The translations under genes were made by a program, and so were the position numbers. A stretch of DNA of 64,000 nt from Larix kaempferi (Eukaryota; Streptophyta; Pinopsida; Pinales; Pinaceae). How positions within the stretch are numbered: position 1 is the stretch's first letter; each line of letters begins with the position of its first letter. The notes beneath the pieces were generated by a model. That model worked only from the letters and a program-made list of their open reading frames with translations, had not been told where the DNA came from and did not search any database. Shown here piece after piece: positions 1 to 11,087 of this stretch. The stretch is from assembly GCA_027924585.1 (NCBI GenBank), contig BSBM01000994.1, positions 15,188,501 to 15,252,500 on the forward strand. Reading direction: 5' to 3'.

Positions 1-318
1 AATTTACCTATAACTGTGCTAGTTATATTTTATTTTATTAAAAATCAAATAAATTTTAATATATTTAATAAAAAAGTTGTTGTAAATTATAGGTTCTCAC
101 ATCTATTTACCAATGTAACTCAATTTGGCAATATATTTTTTTTAGTGAAAGAAATTGGACATATCCTATCACTTCAAAGCATCCCAATATATCAATTTAT
201 CTCCTTACGTGATAAACCGATAATGGAAAGAGGAATTTGATCTTTTAGTGATTTATGACTTTTATAAAATGATATATTTCCCTTATTTAAAAGTGTTTAA
301 ACCATTATAAATCATATT

Positions 319-440
319 TTTGTAGGAAATTGCTTGCTTTGTAATATGACGCATTTATAAACAATGACTAAGTATAATTTTTGTAGGAAATTGCTTGCTT
401 TGTAATATGACGCATTTATAAACAATGACTAAGTATAATT
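319..440. repeat. 61-bp tandem duplication
   Basis: The block beginning TGTAGGAAATTGC at 321 recurs at 382 almost without change, giving a 61-bp head-to-tail duplication. The near identity suggests a recent local event. Confidence 0.9.
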
Positions 441-1897
441 GGTTATTGTAACTATTGGTCGTTATCATAAGTTTTTAAGAATAGTTAAAAATAAGGATTG
501 GACATTTTATGATTTTAATTGAAAATTTAAATGCAGTTATAATTTTTAGTGGATGTATGTGTATTGTATTGTTGAAACAAATATCATGATAGTAATTTGT
601 TAATAATGGGAATTCTATAAGACAGAATCATGTTGATTGTTGAAATACAAGTAGTTTCGAAATAACGAATTATTTTTCTATGAGGATCTCACTTTTTAAA
701 AGGTAAGAAAAGAATGGTAACACAATCAATTAATAAACTTAAAAAAATATTATCATGTTAGTTAAATATTTTGATATTCTCTAAATATTTATGTCTATGT
801 TAATTAGTATAAACAATATGTACTAATTTTATTTTTTTACGAATTATTAAATATAAATACAATATTTTTTATCTGAATTTGGAACAAATTTATTTTAAGT
901 TCATCTAAATTCATTTTATTATATATATGAACTATTACTGATAGGGGAAACAACATACATGAGGATATTCCATCGTACCACCTAGAGCACAAGATCATGC
1001 ACCCATGGTATCCTAGAGCATTTGCGAAGCCATTGTAGTCAGACTATATATTTTGGGATCTGATTAGGGGTAGTTATAAGGAGACTAAAATTTTGTTTGG
1101 AGTTATAACATATTTGGAAAATACGTCTTTGTTTGAGAACAATTTAGTGAGATAATAGATGTGTCGAGGATATTCTCATGATGATTTTATGATTTTATGT
1201 GTAATACATATGACGTAGTATATGTTTGAGTCAACGTAGAAATATGGTCGAGAGAATTAGAACTTATACATATGAACGCACATGGTTTATTGCTTATATG
1301 ATTATGTGCATTGTTTATTATGTGAACCCTAAAACATATACCAAGGGACTTCCTACCTAGACTAGGAAGTCTTCAACCCATAAGCAAATTTACTGATTCT
1401 AAAATATTTGATAGGAAATATATAATAACAACACCTGTAACACACATTTTTTTTTGTTAACAACGGAATATAAGAATGAATCACCTCTCCATGTATGAAT
1501 GATATCCCAAGAACAATGTTACAAAAGAACTCTTGTGCAGAACACTTATCATAAGAACCAAACATTAGGGATGCAAAAGGAATGAAAGATTTGTTTAACT
1601 AGTATGATTGAACACTTTGATAGAATCCGTATTGCATAATAAACCATGTAATTCATATAACATCATAATCCATTAATGTTATGGACATAAACGGATGTTT
1701 GTTCGTAACAATCAATATGTACCTTAGGTGTTTCCTTAGTGATGATATTATGAACATATAATTCTAAGCTAGATGCCATTAAGAAGACGCATGCTCATGT
1801 ATCAAGTACCATATCATCACTTAATACACTAAATTTTCCTATATAACAATACCATATGCTTGCATCTAGATAAGGCCTTGTTCCTTGAGGATTGGGT

Positions 1898-2101
1898 GAT
1901 GCCCAAAGTGATAAAGATGACTATTTTTGTTCCTACTTGCTCGAAGTTGTGATGTGTAATTTCAATGAATCTTGTATTAAGTTGGGTGGCTCTTATGATG
2001 ATGCCCAAAGTGATAAAGATGACTATTTTTGTTCCTACTTGCTCGAAGTTGTGATGTGGAATTTCAATGAATCTTGTAATAAGTTGGGTGGCTCTTATAC
2101 T
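1898..2101. repeat. 102-bp tandem duplication
   Basis: GATGCCCAAAGTG at 1898 recurs at 2000, a 102-bp unit. Because 102 is a multiple of three, a 71-residue open frame spans both copies and shows a 34-residue internal repeat. I treat that frame as a by-product of the duplication, not as a gene. Confidence 0.9.
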
Positions 2102-2284
2102 AGTTAACCATAATGTGATTAAGATGAAAAGTAGAAAAGTAAGTAAAAATCTATATGTAAACTAATTAAAGTCAACTTCAGGTCCAAGTTATATTAAACC
2201 GAGGAGCATGTAAGGCCCCCATATTTTTAATTAATCATATATTTTAGTAATGAAAAAAAATAAATACCCTTAAAAGTAATAATA

Positions 2285-2400
2285 ATAAGTAATAATGATA
2301 TGTAATCATAATTAAACATGATAAGAGTAATGTAATAATAATAAGTAATAATGATATGTAATCATAATTAAAGATGATAAGAGTAATGGTAATAAATAAT
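2285..2400. repeat. 56-bp AT-rich tandem duplication
   Basis: AAGTAATAATGATATG occurs at about 2287 and 2343 with near-identical flanks. It is a two-copy AT-rich minisatellite. No function is suggested. Confidence 0.8.
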
Positions 2401-3036
2401 AACGAGATTTTTTAATATAAGTATATGAAGAATAATTATTTGAGTGATTTTTGGGAGATGATGTTCATACATATTAGAATTGGATCATTTTGACCCTCGA
2501 GGGTTTGTATGTGGAGATTGAGCTCCTAAAGGAAGAGGAATGATAGCGATTTGGTTTATTTATTGAGAGATTGGGTGAGTTCAATTGGATAAACTTATAG
2601 AATTTTTTGGGAGGAGAGTTTCCCATCATAATGTGTTTCCCACATTGCTGCAAAAGGAAGGAGCAAGAGGGTGGAGATTCAATGGTTCGTTCTTAGAAAA
2701 TATGTTTAAGTTGGTTACGCACAAATCACTTAGGTATGTTGTCTAGTTTGCTTGATGAATTATGAAAATAAATTGGTGGTTATTATTTAATGTTTTAATA
2801 TTCATTCTATAAATGATAGTGATTCAATGATTTATATATAGACGTGTTATTACATTGTAGTTTTACAAGTTGATTTTTTACAAATTCAAAGTATTTCTCT
2901 AGCTTTTTTACCTATGTATAGGAATATTGTTGGAATATTCAACAATACTGAGAAGGGGGTGAGTCAATATTGGTCACATTTTTCCATTTAAAAGATTATT
3001 ATCATATATAAAAATTAACATTAATAATAACATTCA

Positions 3037-3560
3037 TCATCACACTAGATGGATGTCAAGACAGCCTTCTTGAATGGTGTAGTCGATAGTGAAGACTTGT
3101 GCTAAAGAACTCTGTTGAGAAATACCTTCCTAGTTAAGAGGGAGTGTTGATGTATTTTTAACTTCGGAATGTATTTCACTTGTATATTTTATATTGAATT
3201 CATATGGCATTGTACTTCCAATGGAGAGGTTTCATTCCTTCGATCGGAATGGTCATCATTGTATGTGATATGGTTATCAGAATCCCTAGCGAGGTCAGCC
3301 CTTAGTATATTAGGATGTTAGAAAAAAATTGCATTAATGAACAAGATACTACTTATATGCAAGTAGTGGGTAAGTGGTCGATGGTACTGTACAACATTCC
3401 ATTGCTACTTATCTAGAATGAAACCTCTTTGTTGACATGTTGGAGTAGACTTGCACACTCTTAACAATGTTCTGGTAGAGATGGAAGGCATCTAGAAAGT
3501 TACGGGATATGGATAAATGTTGTATTGAAGCATCATTGGCTAAGATAATTGCATGACTGT
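3037..3560 (+). mobile_element. Ty1/copia 3'-end scrap: RT motif, PPT and start of an LTR
   Basis: At about 3050 the plus strand encodes MDVKTAFLNGVV, the hallmark N-terminal RT motif of plant Ty1/copia. It breaks off within about 15 codons. A purine tract AAGAGGGAG at 3136-3144 abuts TGTTGATGTA at 3145, the arrangement expected of a polypurine tract and 3' LTR start. The same PPT/LTR junction recurs at 11750-11775, so both scraps belong to one old family. The right end of this LTR piece is not resolved. Confidence 0.65.
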
Positions 3561-3833
3561 ATGACATATGTCTTTATGTGTAAGAATTTGTTCTGAATAC
3601 TATGAGATGTTTCTAATCATGCAATTGAACTTGTGCCGTAGGAAAGACCTTGTACCATCACCTACAAGAGAGACTTGTTTCGAAGAACAAGTGACGATGA
3701 TTCAGCAAGAAGATTGATGAAGTCAAGAAGAAGACTTTGAAGAACCAAAAGTGCTCAGGAATCGATATGCAACAATGAATTCAAGTAAAACCAAAATATA
3801 ATGAAGATCGTGAAAAGGAAGATCATACACTAG

Positions 3834-3965
3834 ATGGATGTCAAGACAAGATTCTTGAATGGTGTAGTGGAAGAGGAAGTATATGTGGAGCAATCTCTCA
3901 AGTTTGAGACACTCAACAGGGAGACTCATGTGTGCAAACTGAAGAAGTCCTTGTACGATCTGAAG
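3834..3965 (+). pseudogene. Ty1/copia reverse transcriptase fragment
   Basis: The plus strand reads through a clear copia RT segment. It starts with the MDVKT-FLNGVVEEEVYVEQ motif and ends with HVCKLKKSLYDLK, the region normally preceding QAPRAW. Only about 44 codons remain. It is followed by a short duplication of GGGGTGACATTAGGGTAC (3970 and 4032). The younger minus-strand copia element then interrupts the sequence, and the old element resumes at 11582. Confidence 0.8.
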
Positions 3966-4057
3966 ATTATGGGGTGACATTAGGGTACGAAAAATTTTGT
4001 AGAGACAATATAATCAGCCTTGAGAGATTATGGGGTGACATTAGGGTACACAAAATT

Positions 4058-4546
4058 TGTTAAGTTTAAACCAAATAGACAAGCAAGATCACTGAAAGAA
4101 ACATAATCACAAGATAGACACAGAATATACCCTGGGAAACCCTCATGGGGTAGAAAACCCAGCAAAGCTTTCCTCAATAAGATGATCAACCAAAATACAA
4201 GATGTGCTCCTTCCTTCTTTGTCTCCTTAGCAGATCTCCCAGACAAGTGCGCACTCTTCCACAAGTGAGTGAGTGATCTAGTGAGGAGTTCACCTCTCTT
4301 ATTTATAATGACCCCCAACTGACTAAAAGACCTAATGGGGCCGAGCTCTCCTGGAGAAGTCTAATAACCCCAAAAAAATAACCACAGGGCCGACCCCCAC
4401 ATGGTGGGTCTAATAACCCTAGTTAATACAAACCCTCGGAGGAATAAACATCTCCGGATACATAATAGGGTTACCTCGGAGGGATGAAACATCTCCGGAA
4501 TAATAAAGTACAAATATAATATTATTTGAAGTTACAATATTCAACA
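4058..4546 (-). repeat. 3' LTR of the copia element
   Basis: This is the downstream LTR in element orientation. It is 489 bp with terminal TG...CA. On the minus strand it holds a TATAAATA box near 4301-4308. Ten differences from the 5' LTR were counted by eye. Confidence 0.95.
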
Positions 4547-4555
4547 CTCCCCCTT
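4547..4555 (-). other. Polypurine tract of the copia element
   Basis: The minus strand reads AAGGGGGAG directly against the 3' LTR. This is the usual plus-strand DNA synthesis primer of plant copia elements. Confidence 0.9.
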
Positions 4556-4703
4556 AACGAGAAGGATATTATAACAGCATCTGCAGGAGCCAGGAGTCAC
4601 TATACATGATACATCTATAAATCATCAGAAGCTTTCTTCAATTTGTCTTCATCAGTAACTCAAACAGTTACTAGTACATCAATGTCAACATCAACATCAA
4701 TAT

Positions 4704-5052
4704 TACGATCATCGTAATCACACGATCAGCAGCATCGTCATCACATGATCATCAGCATCGTCATCACACGATCAACAACATCGTCATCACACGATCATCA
4801 GCATCGTCATCACACGATCAACAACATCGTCATCACACGATCATCAGCATCGTCATCACACGATTAGCAGTATCGTCATTACACGATCAACAGCATCGTC
4901 ATCACACGATCATCAGCATCGTCATCACACAATCAACAGCATCGACACGATCATCAGCATCGTCATCACACGATCAGTAGCATCGTCATCACACGATCAG
5001 CAGCATCGTCATCACACGATCAGCAGCATCGTCATCACACGATCAGCAGTAT
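4704..5052. repeat. 23-bp minisatellite array in the copia 3' region
   Basis: The unit CATCGTCATCACACGATCAGCAG and its variants repeat about fifteen times, some copies shortened. It lies between pol and the 3' LTR. It is the outermost of four consecutive arrays with different unit lengths. Confidence 0.9.
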
Positions 5053-5057
5053 CGAGT

Positions 5058-5345
5058 ATTCATGCCAATACAAGTGATCATATCAACAATACGAGTATCC
5101 TACCGATACAGGTAACCACATCATTAATACAAGTATCCTACCGATACAAGTAACCACGTCATCAATACAAGTATCCTATCGATACAAGTAACCACGTCAT
5201 CAATACAAGTATCCTAACCATACAAGTAACCACATCATCAATACAAGTATCCTATCGATACAAGTAACCACGTCATCAATACAAGTATCCTATCGATACA
5301 AGTAACCACGTCATCAATACAAGTATCCTACCGATACAAGTAACC
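5058..5345. repeat. 38-bp minisatellite array in the copia 3' region
   Basis: About seven copies of a 38-bp unit alternate ATACAAGTATCCTA and CGATACAAGTAACCACGTC. It immediately follows the 23-bp array. Confidence 0.9.
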
Positions 5346-5850
5346 ACATTAAAAAAAATCACTTTCTCGGAGACCATTCGTCTACGGATCAATTCAGGGA
5401 CCAAAGTCCGAGGATGATACAATCCCCACTTCTCGGAGACCACACGTCTACGGATCAATTCAGGGACCAGAGTCCGGGGATGATACAATCCCCATCACGT
5501 ACATTTTGAACTAGTGGTTCCGGGATGATGCAATCCCCATCACTTTATTCTCGAATACCATACGTCTACAGATCAATTCAGGGACCAAGGTCCGGGGATG
5601 ATACAATCCCCATCACGTACATTTTGAACTAGTGGTTCCGGGATGATGCAATCCCCATCACTTTATTCTCGAAGACCATACGTCTACGGATCAATTCAGG
5701 GACCAAGGTCCGGGGATGATACAATCCCCATCACGTACATTTTGAACTAGTGGTTCAGGGATGATGCAATCCCCATCACTTTATTCTCGAAGACCATACG
5801 TCTACGGATCAATTCAGGGACCAAGGTCCGGGGATGATACAATCCCTACT
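5346..5850. repeat. 118-bp tandem repeat array in the copia 3' region
   Basis: The segment GGGATGATGCAATCCCC recurs at 5522, 5640 and 5758, giving a 118-bp period. Each unit contains two GGGATGATxCAATCCCC motifs, short inverted repeats that could form hairpins. The first copies are irregular. Confidence 0.85.
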
Positions 5851-6260
5851 TCTCGGAGACCTTATGTCTACGGCTCTCTTTAGGACTGAAAGTCCAGGGA
5901 TGATCCAATCCCCTCAACTGTCCACTAAGGACTTCATTTTCGGAGACCTCACGTCTACGGCTCTCTTTAGGACTGAAAGTCCAGGGATGATCCAATCCCC
6001 TCAACTATCCACTAAGGACTTCATTTTCGGAGACCTCACATCTACGGCTCTCTTTAGGACTGAAAGTCTAGGGATGATCCAATCCCCTCAACTGTCCACT
6101 AAGGACTTCATTTTCGGAGACCTCACGTCTACGGCTCTCTTTAGGGCTGAAAGTCCAGGGATGATCCAATCCCCTCAACTGTCCACTAAGGACTTCATTT
6201 TCGGAGACCTCACCTCTACGACTCTCTTTAGGACTGAAAGTCCAGGGATGATCCAATCTC
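5850..6260. repeat. 87-bp tandem repeat array in the copia 3' region
   Basis: CGGAGACCTC recurs at 5941, 6028, 6115 and 6202, an 87-bp (29-codon) unit, about four to five copies. Because 87 is divisible by three, frames stay open on both strands. I read those frames as artefacts. GGGATGATCCAATCCC hairpins again occur once per unit, linking this array to the 118-bp one. Confidence 0.9.
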
Positions 6261-6515
6261 CTTCTGTATTCTCATCTATACAGGTAAAAATATCCAAGAG
6301 CATGTATCACACTTAGCATGTATTCTTAATAATACATCTAATATCAAAACATATATACATCACACCAAAACATGTATACATCTAGCATGTATTCTTACTA
6401 ATACATCTAGCATCAAAACATTTATCCATAAAAATAAAAGATATATAAGAGTTCTAAATCTAAATAATTGTAAGTAGCTAAGTGCAACAAAACAAAATTG
6501 TTATCAAATACTATA

Positions 6516-9446
6516 CTACTCCCCCTTTCGAGGAGGGTCCTTCTGGACTATACCAAGCATATCTCGGAAGTGTTCAAACTTTACTTGAGACAAAGGTTTA
6601 GTCAGGATATCGGCAATCTGATCCTCAGTGCTTATGTACTCGAGCTTGATGGCTCCTCTCTGCACCATGTCTCGTATATAGACGTAACGGATCTCAATGT
6701 GTTTTGACTTATCATGGAACACAGGATTTTCAGTCATCTTAATGCAGCTTTGATTATCACACATAATCACAGTGGGATCCATTTCTAAGTCAAAAATTCC
6801 AGATAAGAGTTTCCAAAGCCACACTGCTTCACAGCTGGCAGAGCAAGCAGCTATATATTCTGCTTCAGCAGTACTGAGGGCCACACTAGATTGTTTCTTG
6901 CTGAACCAGGAGATCATGGCAGATCCAAGACCATAACATCCGCCTGAAGTACTTTTTCTGTCTGAGACACTACCTGCCCAATCAGAATCTGAGTAACCAT
7001 GTAACTTGAGTTCATTACCTCCAAGATAGTATAGGCCAAAGTCCACTGTACCTTTTAGGTACCTCATTATATGCTTTGCAGCTATAAGGTGAACCTTTCT
7101 AGGTTCTACTAGATATTGACTTAGGGTATTTACAGCAAAGCATATATCCGGCCTAGTATTTGTCAAATACATCAATGATCCAATGATTTGTCTATATAGG
7201 GTTATGTCCACTAGTTCTGATGAATCATTAACTAATAGTTTCAGGTTGGAGTCCATGGGAGTGGCCATGGCTTTACACTCCAACATATCAAATCTTTTGA
7301 GAATCTCCACAGTATACTTACCTTGATTTAGAAAGATTCCTTTTGGCTCTTGCCACACTTCTAGGCCTAAGAAGTAGTGCATTAAACCGAGATCTTTCAT
7401 TTCGAATTCTGAAGAAAGCTTCTTCTTGCTTTCAATGATCTGATTCTCATTTCCGGTTAGAAATAGATCATCTACATATAACAGCAATATAACAGGTTCA
7501 TCATCCATCACTTTAAGATAAAGATTGGGGTCAGCTTTACTTTTGGTAAAGCCCATGCTTGTTAAGAAACTGTCAATCCTTCCGTACCAAGCCCTGGGAG
7601 CTTGCTTCAATCCATATAATGTCTTTTTCAGTTTGCATACATGGGTCCTTCCGTCTTTGACCTCAAAACCTTGAGGTTGTTCTATGTATACTTCTTCTTC
7701 AATTACACCGTTCAGAAAAGCTGTCTTAACATCCATTTGATGCAATTTCCATTTCATCATGGATGCAAGTGCCATGATAGTTCTAATTGAAGTATACCTA
7801 GCAACAGGTGCAAATGTTTCTTCATAGTCAATTCCCTCCTTTTGAGAGAATCCTCTGGCTACAAACCTTGCCTTGTATTTTTCAATGCTACCATTTGCAG
7901 CATGTTTTATCTTGAAAATCCATTTGGAAGAAACCACACTTTTATCTCTTGGTTTGGGGACTATATCCCAAACATCATTTTTCATTATCGACTGATATTC
8001 TTCTGTCATTGCTTCTACCCATTCTTTCTTTTGAGCTGCTTCTTCATAGCTAGTAGGTAGTTGATCCACAAGATCACACATCAAGGCCATATAGTTGGAC
8101 ACTAGCTTTGGTTTCTTTCTTTCTCTAATGGAGCCTTCAGGAGCACCATATTTTTCAGCCCTTTGGATAATATCTCTAGCCCATGTTGGCCTTCTTTTCT
8201 TTGATAAATCTGAGATAGGAGGTTCTTGTGGTTCCAACATGTCATGATCCTCTGGTGGATTATCTTTAGGGATGTGAACAGCCTCTGAGTTTCTAGAAGA
8301 AGGATCTTCTTCATAGATTTCTTCAAGTTGGCATTTTCTTGATTTCTTGAGAGCTGCTTCTTCATCAAAAGTTACATCTCTACTGATTTCTATATGATGA
8401 AAGCCTGGTATGTAAATCCTGAAGGCTTTGGATGATTCACAATAACCAACAAATATTCCTTTCTTATCAGAAGGATCCAACTTGGTTCTCTTTTCTTTTG
8501 GAATGTGGATGTACACAGGACACCCAAATATTTTAAGATGGCTTACCTCGGGCTTCTTTCCAGTAAACACTTCTTCTGGAGTTTTGAAATCAAGAGCACT
8601 ATGAGATAATCTGTTTTGAACATATACTATTGTCTTGGCTGCTTCAGCCCATAGATACATGGGAAGATCCTGGTCATGTATCATAGTCTTCACAGCTTCC
8701 ATGATGGTTCTATTTTTCCTTTCTGCAACCCCATTTTGTTGGGGATTGTAGGGAGTGGTTAGTTCTCTCTTGATTCCAACTTCTTTACAGAATTCTTCAA
8801 ACTCTTTTGAAGTATATTCTCCACCATTGTCTGTTCTGAGAATCTTGATTTTCTTTTCTGAGAGATTTTCTATTAGAGCCTTGAACTCTTTGAACTTTCC
8901 AAAAACTTCATTCTTACCCTTTAGAAAGTATATCCAAGTTTTCCTTGAATGATCATCAATGAATGAAAGATAGTATTCAAAACCACTTAGAGAGGTGGTG
9001 GGCATTGGACCACATACATCTGAGTGTATTAACTCCAATATACCCTTAGTCTTTGTTTCACTCTTTGGAAAGGGGTTCTTGACATTCTTCCCTTTCTTAC
9101 ATCCTTTACATGAGCCATCATGATCAACCTTCAAATCTGGTAGTCCTATGACCACCTTACTTACATAGGGTAAGGCTTTGTAGTTAATGTGAGCTAGTCT
9201 TCTATGCCATAGCTCACTGGGGCTAGAGGTTTCATGAACAAGAGCAGCTTCCGGATGACCCTTGAGTTTATATAAACCTCCTTCCTCTTCACCAATAACA
9301 ATTGCATCCTTAATAGATTTGCCTTTGGACCACATTAACACTTGTCCATCAATGAATGTCACTCTATAGCCTTTCTTGTCTAAAGCTGAGATTGAAAGCA
9401 AATTCTTCTTCAATCCTGGAACATATAAAACTTCCTTCATCTTCAT
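6516..9446 (-). CDS. Copia pol: integrase, reverse transcriptase and RNase H
   Basis: This 976-residue frame has no internal stop. It holds a GAG-pre-integrase zinc motif (LWHRRLAH at 79-86, CKGC at 113-116). The integrase core triad is Asp143, Asp206 and Glu242, with DD35E spacing. An RT domain runs from about residue 490 (KARFVARGF, MDVKTAFLNG) to the catalytic YVDD at 657-660. A C-terminal RNase H has YSDSDWAG near 818, ALSTAEAEY near 857 and a later CDNQS motif. It copies element RNA into DNA in virus-like particles and integrates it. The true reading would enter from the protease frame upstream, so the ATG at 9446 is only the first Met of the intact frame. All catalytic residues checked are present. 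Confidence 0.96.
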   Translation of the reverse strand: MKMKEVLYVPGLKKNLLSISALDKKGYRVTFIDGQVLMWSKGKSIKDAIVIGEEEGGLYKLKGHPEAALVHETSSPSELWHRRLAHINYKALPYVSKVVIGLPDLKVDHDGSCKGCKKGKNVKNPFPKSETKTKGILELIHSDVCGPMPTTSLSGFEYYLSFIDDHSRKTWIYFLKGKNEVFGKFKEFKALIENLSEKKIKILRTDNGGEYTSKEFEEFCKEVGIKRELTTPYNPQQNGVAERKNRTIMEAVKTMIHDQDLPMYLWAEAAKTIVYVQNRLSHSALDFKTPEEVFTGKKPEVSHLKIFGCPVYIHIPKEKRTKLDPSDKKGIFVGYCESSKAFRIYIPGFHHIEISRDVTFDEEAALKKSRKCQLEEIYEEDPSSRNSEAVHIPKDNPPEDHDMLEPQEPPISDLSKKRRPTWARDIIQRAEKYGAPEGSIRERKKPKLVSNYMALMCDLVDQLPTSYEEAAQKKEWVEAMTEEYQSIMKNDVWDIVPKPRDKSVVSSKWIFKIKHAANGSIEKYKARFVARGFSQKEGIDYEETFAPVARYTSIRTIMALASMMKWKLHQMDVKTAFLNGVIEEEVYIEQPQGFEVKDGRTHVCKLKKTLYGLKQAPRAWYGRIDSFLTSMGFTKSKADPNLYLKVMDDEPVILLLYVDDLFLTGNENQIIESKKKLSSEFEMKDLGLMHYFLGLEVWQEPKGIFLNQGKYTVEILKRFDMLECKAMATPMDSNLKLLVNDSSELVDITLYRQIIGSLMYLTNTRPDICFAVNTLSQYLVEPRKVHLIAAKHIMRYLKGTVDFGLYYLGGNELKLHGYSDSDWAGSVSDRKSTSGGCYGLGSAMISWFSKKQSSVALSTAEAEYIAACSASCEAVWLWKLLSGIFDLEMDPTVIMCDNQSCIKMTENPVFHDKSKHIEIRYVYIRDMVQRGAIKLEYISTEDQIADILTKPLSQVKFEHFRDMLGIVQKDPPRKGE

Positions 9447-9841
9447 GGGAGTTCCAGAATCGAGTTTGTAGTTTGCTTCACCAATTCCCTTAATGGGATA
9501 TTGATAGTCATCTCTAGAGATACCTTTTGGGGAGAAGTCTTTTCTTCAAGATTTGAGAGAGTCCTTTTCTGTCCTGTCATGTGCTTTGAAGCACCACTGT
9601 CAATAAGCCATGTACCTTCTCCAGGGGTTATAGATCCAGAGAGTGCGGAGAAGAGAACATATTCTTCTGCATCTTCTTCTGCATTTCTCCTTGACCTTCT
9701 TTTGAAGAAGGTCCTTTCTTCTTCTTCCTCTTCATTTCTAGGCCTTTTATTGTGAGACCTTTCTTCCTCTACTTCTTCTTCTTCACTATCATCTTCTGCA
9801 AGATGTGCTTGGTGTCTTTTGTAGTAAGTACCCTTTTTCTT
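9443..9841 (-). pseudogene. Copia protease segment, cut off from gag and pol
   Basis: Reading on in the gag frame past its TAG, 132 codons stay open until TGA at 9443-9445. They contain an acidic stretch rich in Glu and then LIDSGASKHMTG, the active-site motif of the copia aspartic protease (DSGAS). Pol lies in the -1 frame relative to this segment. The switch must fall near CCTTTTGGGG (9523-9532, plus strand), where the pol-frame homology takes over. I infer a homopolymer indel. No standard slippery heptamer is in the right phase. Confidence 0.85.
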
Positions 9842-10681
9842 CTATAGAGGGCAATGTCTATCAATGTGTCCTATTTTGTGACAAGAGTAGCACTGGAAAG
9901 AAGAGTAATCTCTTCTTTGAGTAGTTCCTCTTTTCTTTTGAAATCTGTGTGGAGGATGAGACTCCTTGTGACTACCCCTTTTAGTGTAGGATTGATTCGT
10001 TCTTCTTTTGGTGTTGGTGGCCAAGGCTTGGTCATCCTCTTTGAGCAAGGCTTCTCGATTTGCAACCCTAGCCTCCTCTTGTACACAATCCTCCCAAACT
10101 ACATCAAACTTCATACTTTCTTTTCTGGCACACATGGTTTGAATGAATGACTCCCAAGGTCTAGTGAGACCATTTAGAGTTGTCATCACAAGTTCATCTT
10201 CATCAAGAGTATCACCAATGGCATCTAGTTGCTCCTTGATTAGAGAGACTCTTGAGAAGTAGTCTTGAATGGATTCTCCTTTGTGCATCTTGGTACTCTT
10301 CAACTGAGTCCTTAGATTCATCTTCCTATTGATTTTCTTTCCTTCATACATTCTTCCTAGGGCATCATACATTTCCTTTGGAGTCTTCTTGGAGGCCACT
10401 TGGGGAATCAAGTGGTCTTTAATAGAATCAGCTATGATTCTCTTTGCCCTAATCAAATCCTTCCTGTGTTTTTCTTTGGCTTCATCTTCTTCTGGTTCTG
10501 CAACTTCCTCTTTGATATAATGAGCAAGATCATTCTCCTCAAGAATGAGACCAATTCTGTATTTCCATGCCCGGAAATTTTCTATACCTTCTAGCTTGTC
10601 TTCAAGCTTAGTGTTTGGAGCCATATTCTCTTGGGGGAGTCCAAGAGACAGAGTAGACTTACCTAGAAAGTTACTTTTCAC
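9842..10681 (-). CDS. Copia Gag (nucleocapsid) protein
   Basis: This is a 279-residue frame. Its N-terminal half has the UBN2-type copia gag layout (FRAWKYRIGLILEEND near residue 36, then MYDALGRMYEG and LRTQLKSTKMHKGESI). The C-terminus has a CCHC zinc knuckle, CYSCHKIGHIDRHC, followed at once by Pro-Leu and TAG (9842-9844). Gag packages the RNA. The TAG lies exactly after the knuckle and before the protease. This is either a single nonsense mutation in a one-ORF element or a read-through-like arrangement, and the sequence cannot decide. Confidence 0.93.
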   Translation of the reverse strand: MKSNFLGKSTLSLGLPQENMAPNTKLEDKLEGIENFRAWKYRIGLILEENDLAHYIKEEVAEPEEDEAKEKHRKDLIRAKRIIADSIKDHLIPQVASKKTPKEMYDALGRMYEGKKINRKMNLRTQLKSTKMHKGESIQDYFSRVSLIKEQLDAIGDTLDEDELVMTTLNGLTRPWESFIQTMCARKESMKFDVVWEDCVQEEARVANREALLKEDDQALATNTKRRTNQSYTKRGSHKESHPPHRFQKKRGTTQRRDYSSFQCYSCHKIGHIDRHCPL

Positions 10682-11075
10682 TTTTCCGGAATCTGGAACA
10701 GAATTTTATTGCACTTTTGGTAGAATTAGGGTTTGACTTTCCCGGAGTTCTACCCAACCAAAAAGTTCGATCTATAGCTCAAAAGAATGCTCTTGAGAAG
10801 GGCTATCCAGCCATGTAATTAGAATTCAAAAATTCCAACTTTTTTCTGAAACCAAAATCTGACGTATCGCACTTTTGGTAGAATTAGGGTTTGGATTTAC
10901 CGGAGTTCTACCCAACCAAAAAGTTCGATCTATAGCTCAAAAGAAAGGTATTGAAAAGAGCTATCCAGCCATGCAACCAAAAAACAATAATATAAACTTT
11001 GGGCTGAAACCCTAACTTCACCGGAGAGAGAGAGAGAGGTATTCTTACCTTGTGAAAGATGTCCTATTCAGTCTA

Positions 11076-11087
11076 GCTCTGATACCA
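11076..11087 (-). other. Primer binding site, initiator tRNA-Met
   Basis: The minus strand reads TGGTATCAGAGC directly after the 5' LTR. It is complementary to the 3' end of plant initiator tRNA-Met, the standard copia primer. Confidence 0.95.

Larger units (their letters stand above)
1..3036. other. AT-rich intergenic DNA without a recognisable gene
   Basis: I see no coding frame with family resemblance on either strand. The short open frames have no recognisable motifs. The stretch contains three local tandem duplications, listed separately, and otherwise looks like old unique or decayed repeat sequence. Confidence 0.6.

Noticed and set aside
4704-5052. CRISPR-like regular direct repeats
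   Set aside because: Units are contiguous without unique spacers, lie inside a plant retrotransposon, and lack any cas context.
5834-6316. 160-residue frame with 29-residue repeats downstream of copia pol
   Set aside because: The 87-bp tandem unit is divisible by three, and the opposite strand is equally open. No start context or domain supports a gene.
9523-9532. Programmed -1 frameshift signal between copia protease and pol
   Set aside because: The homopolymers are not in the phase of a standard slippery heptamer. A slippage mutation is simpler.
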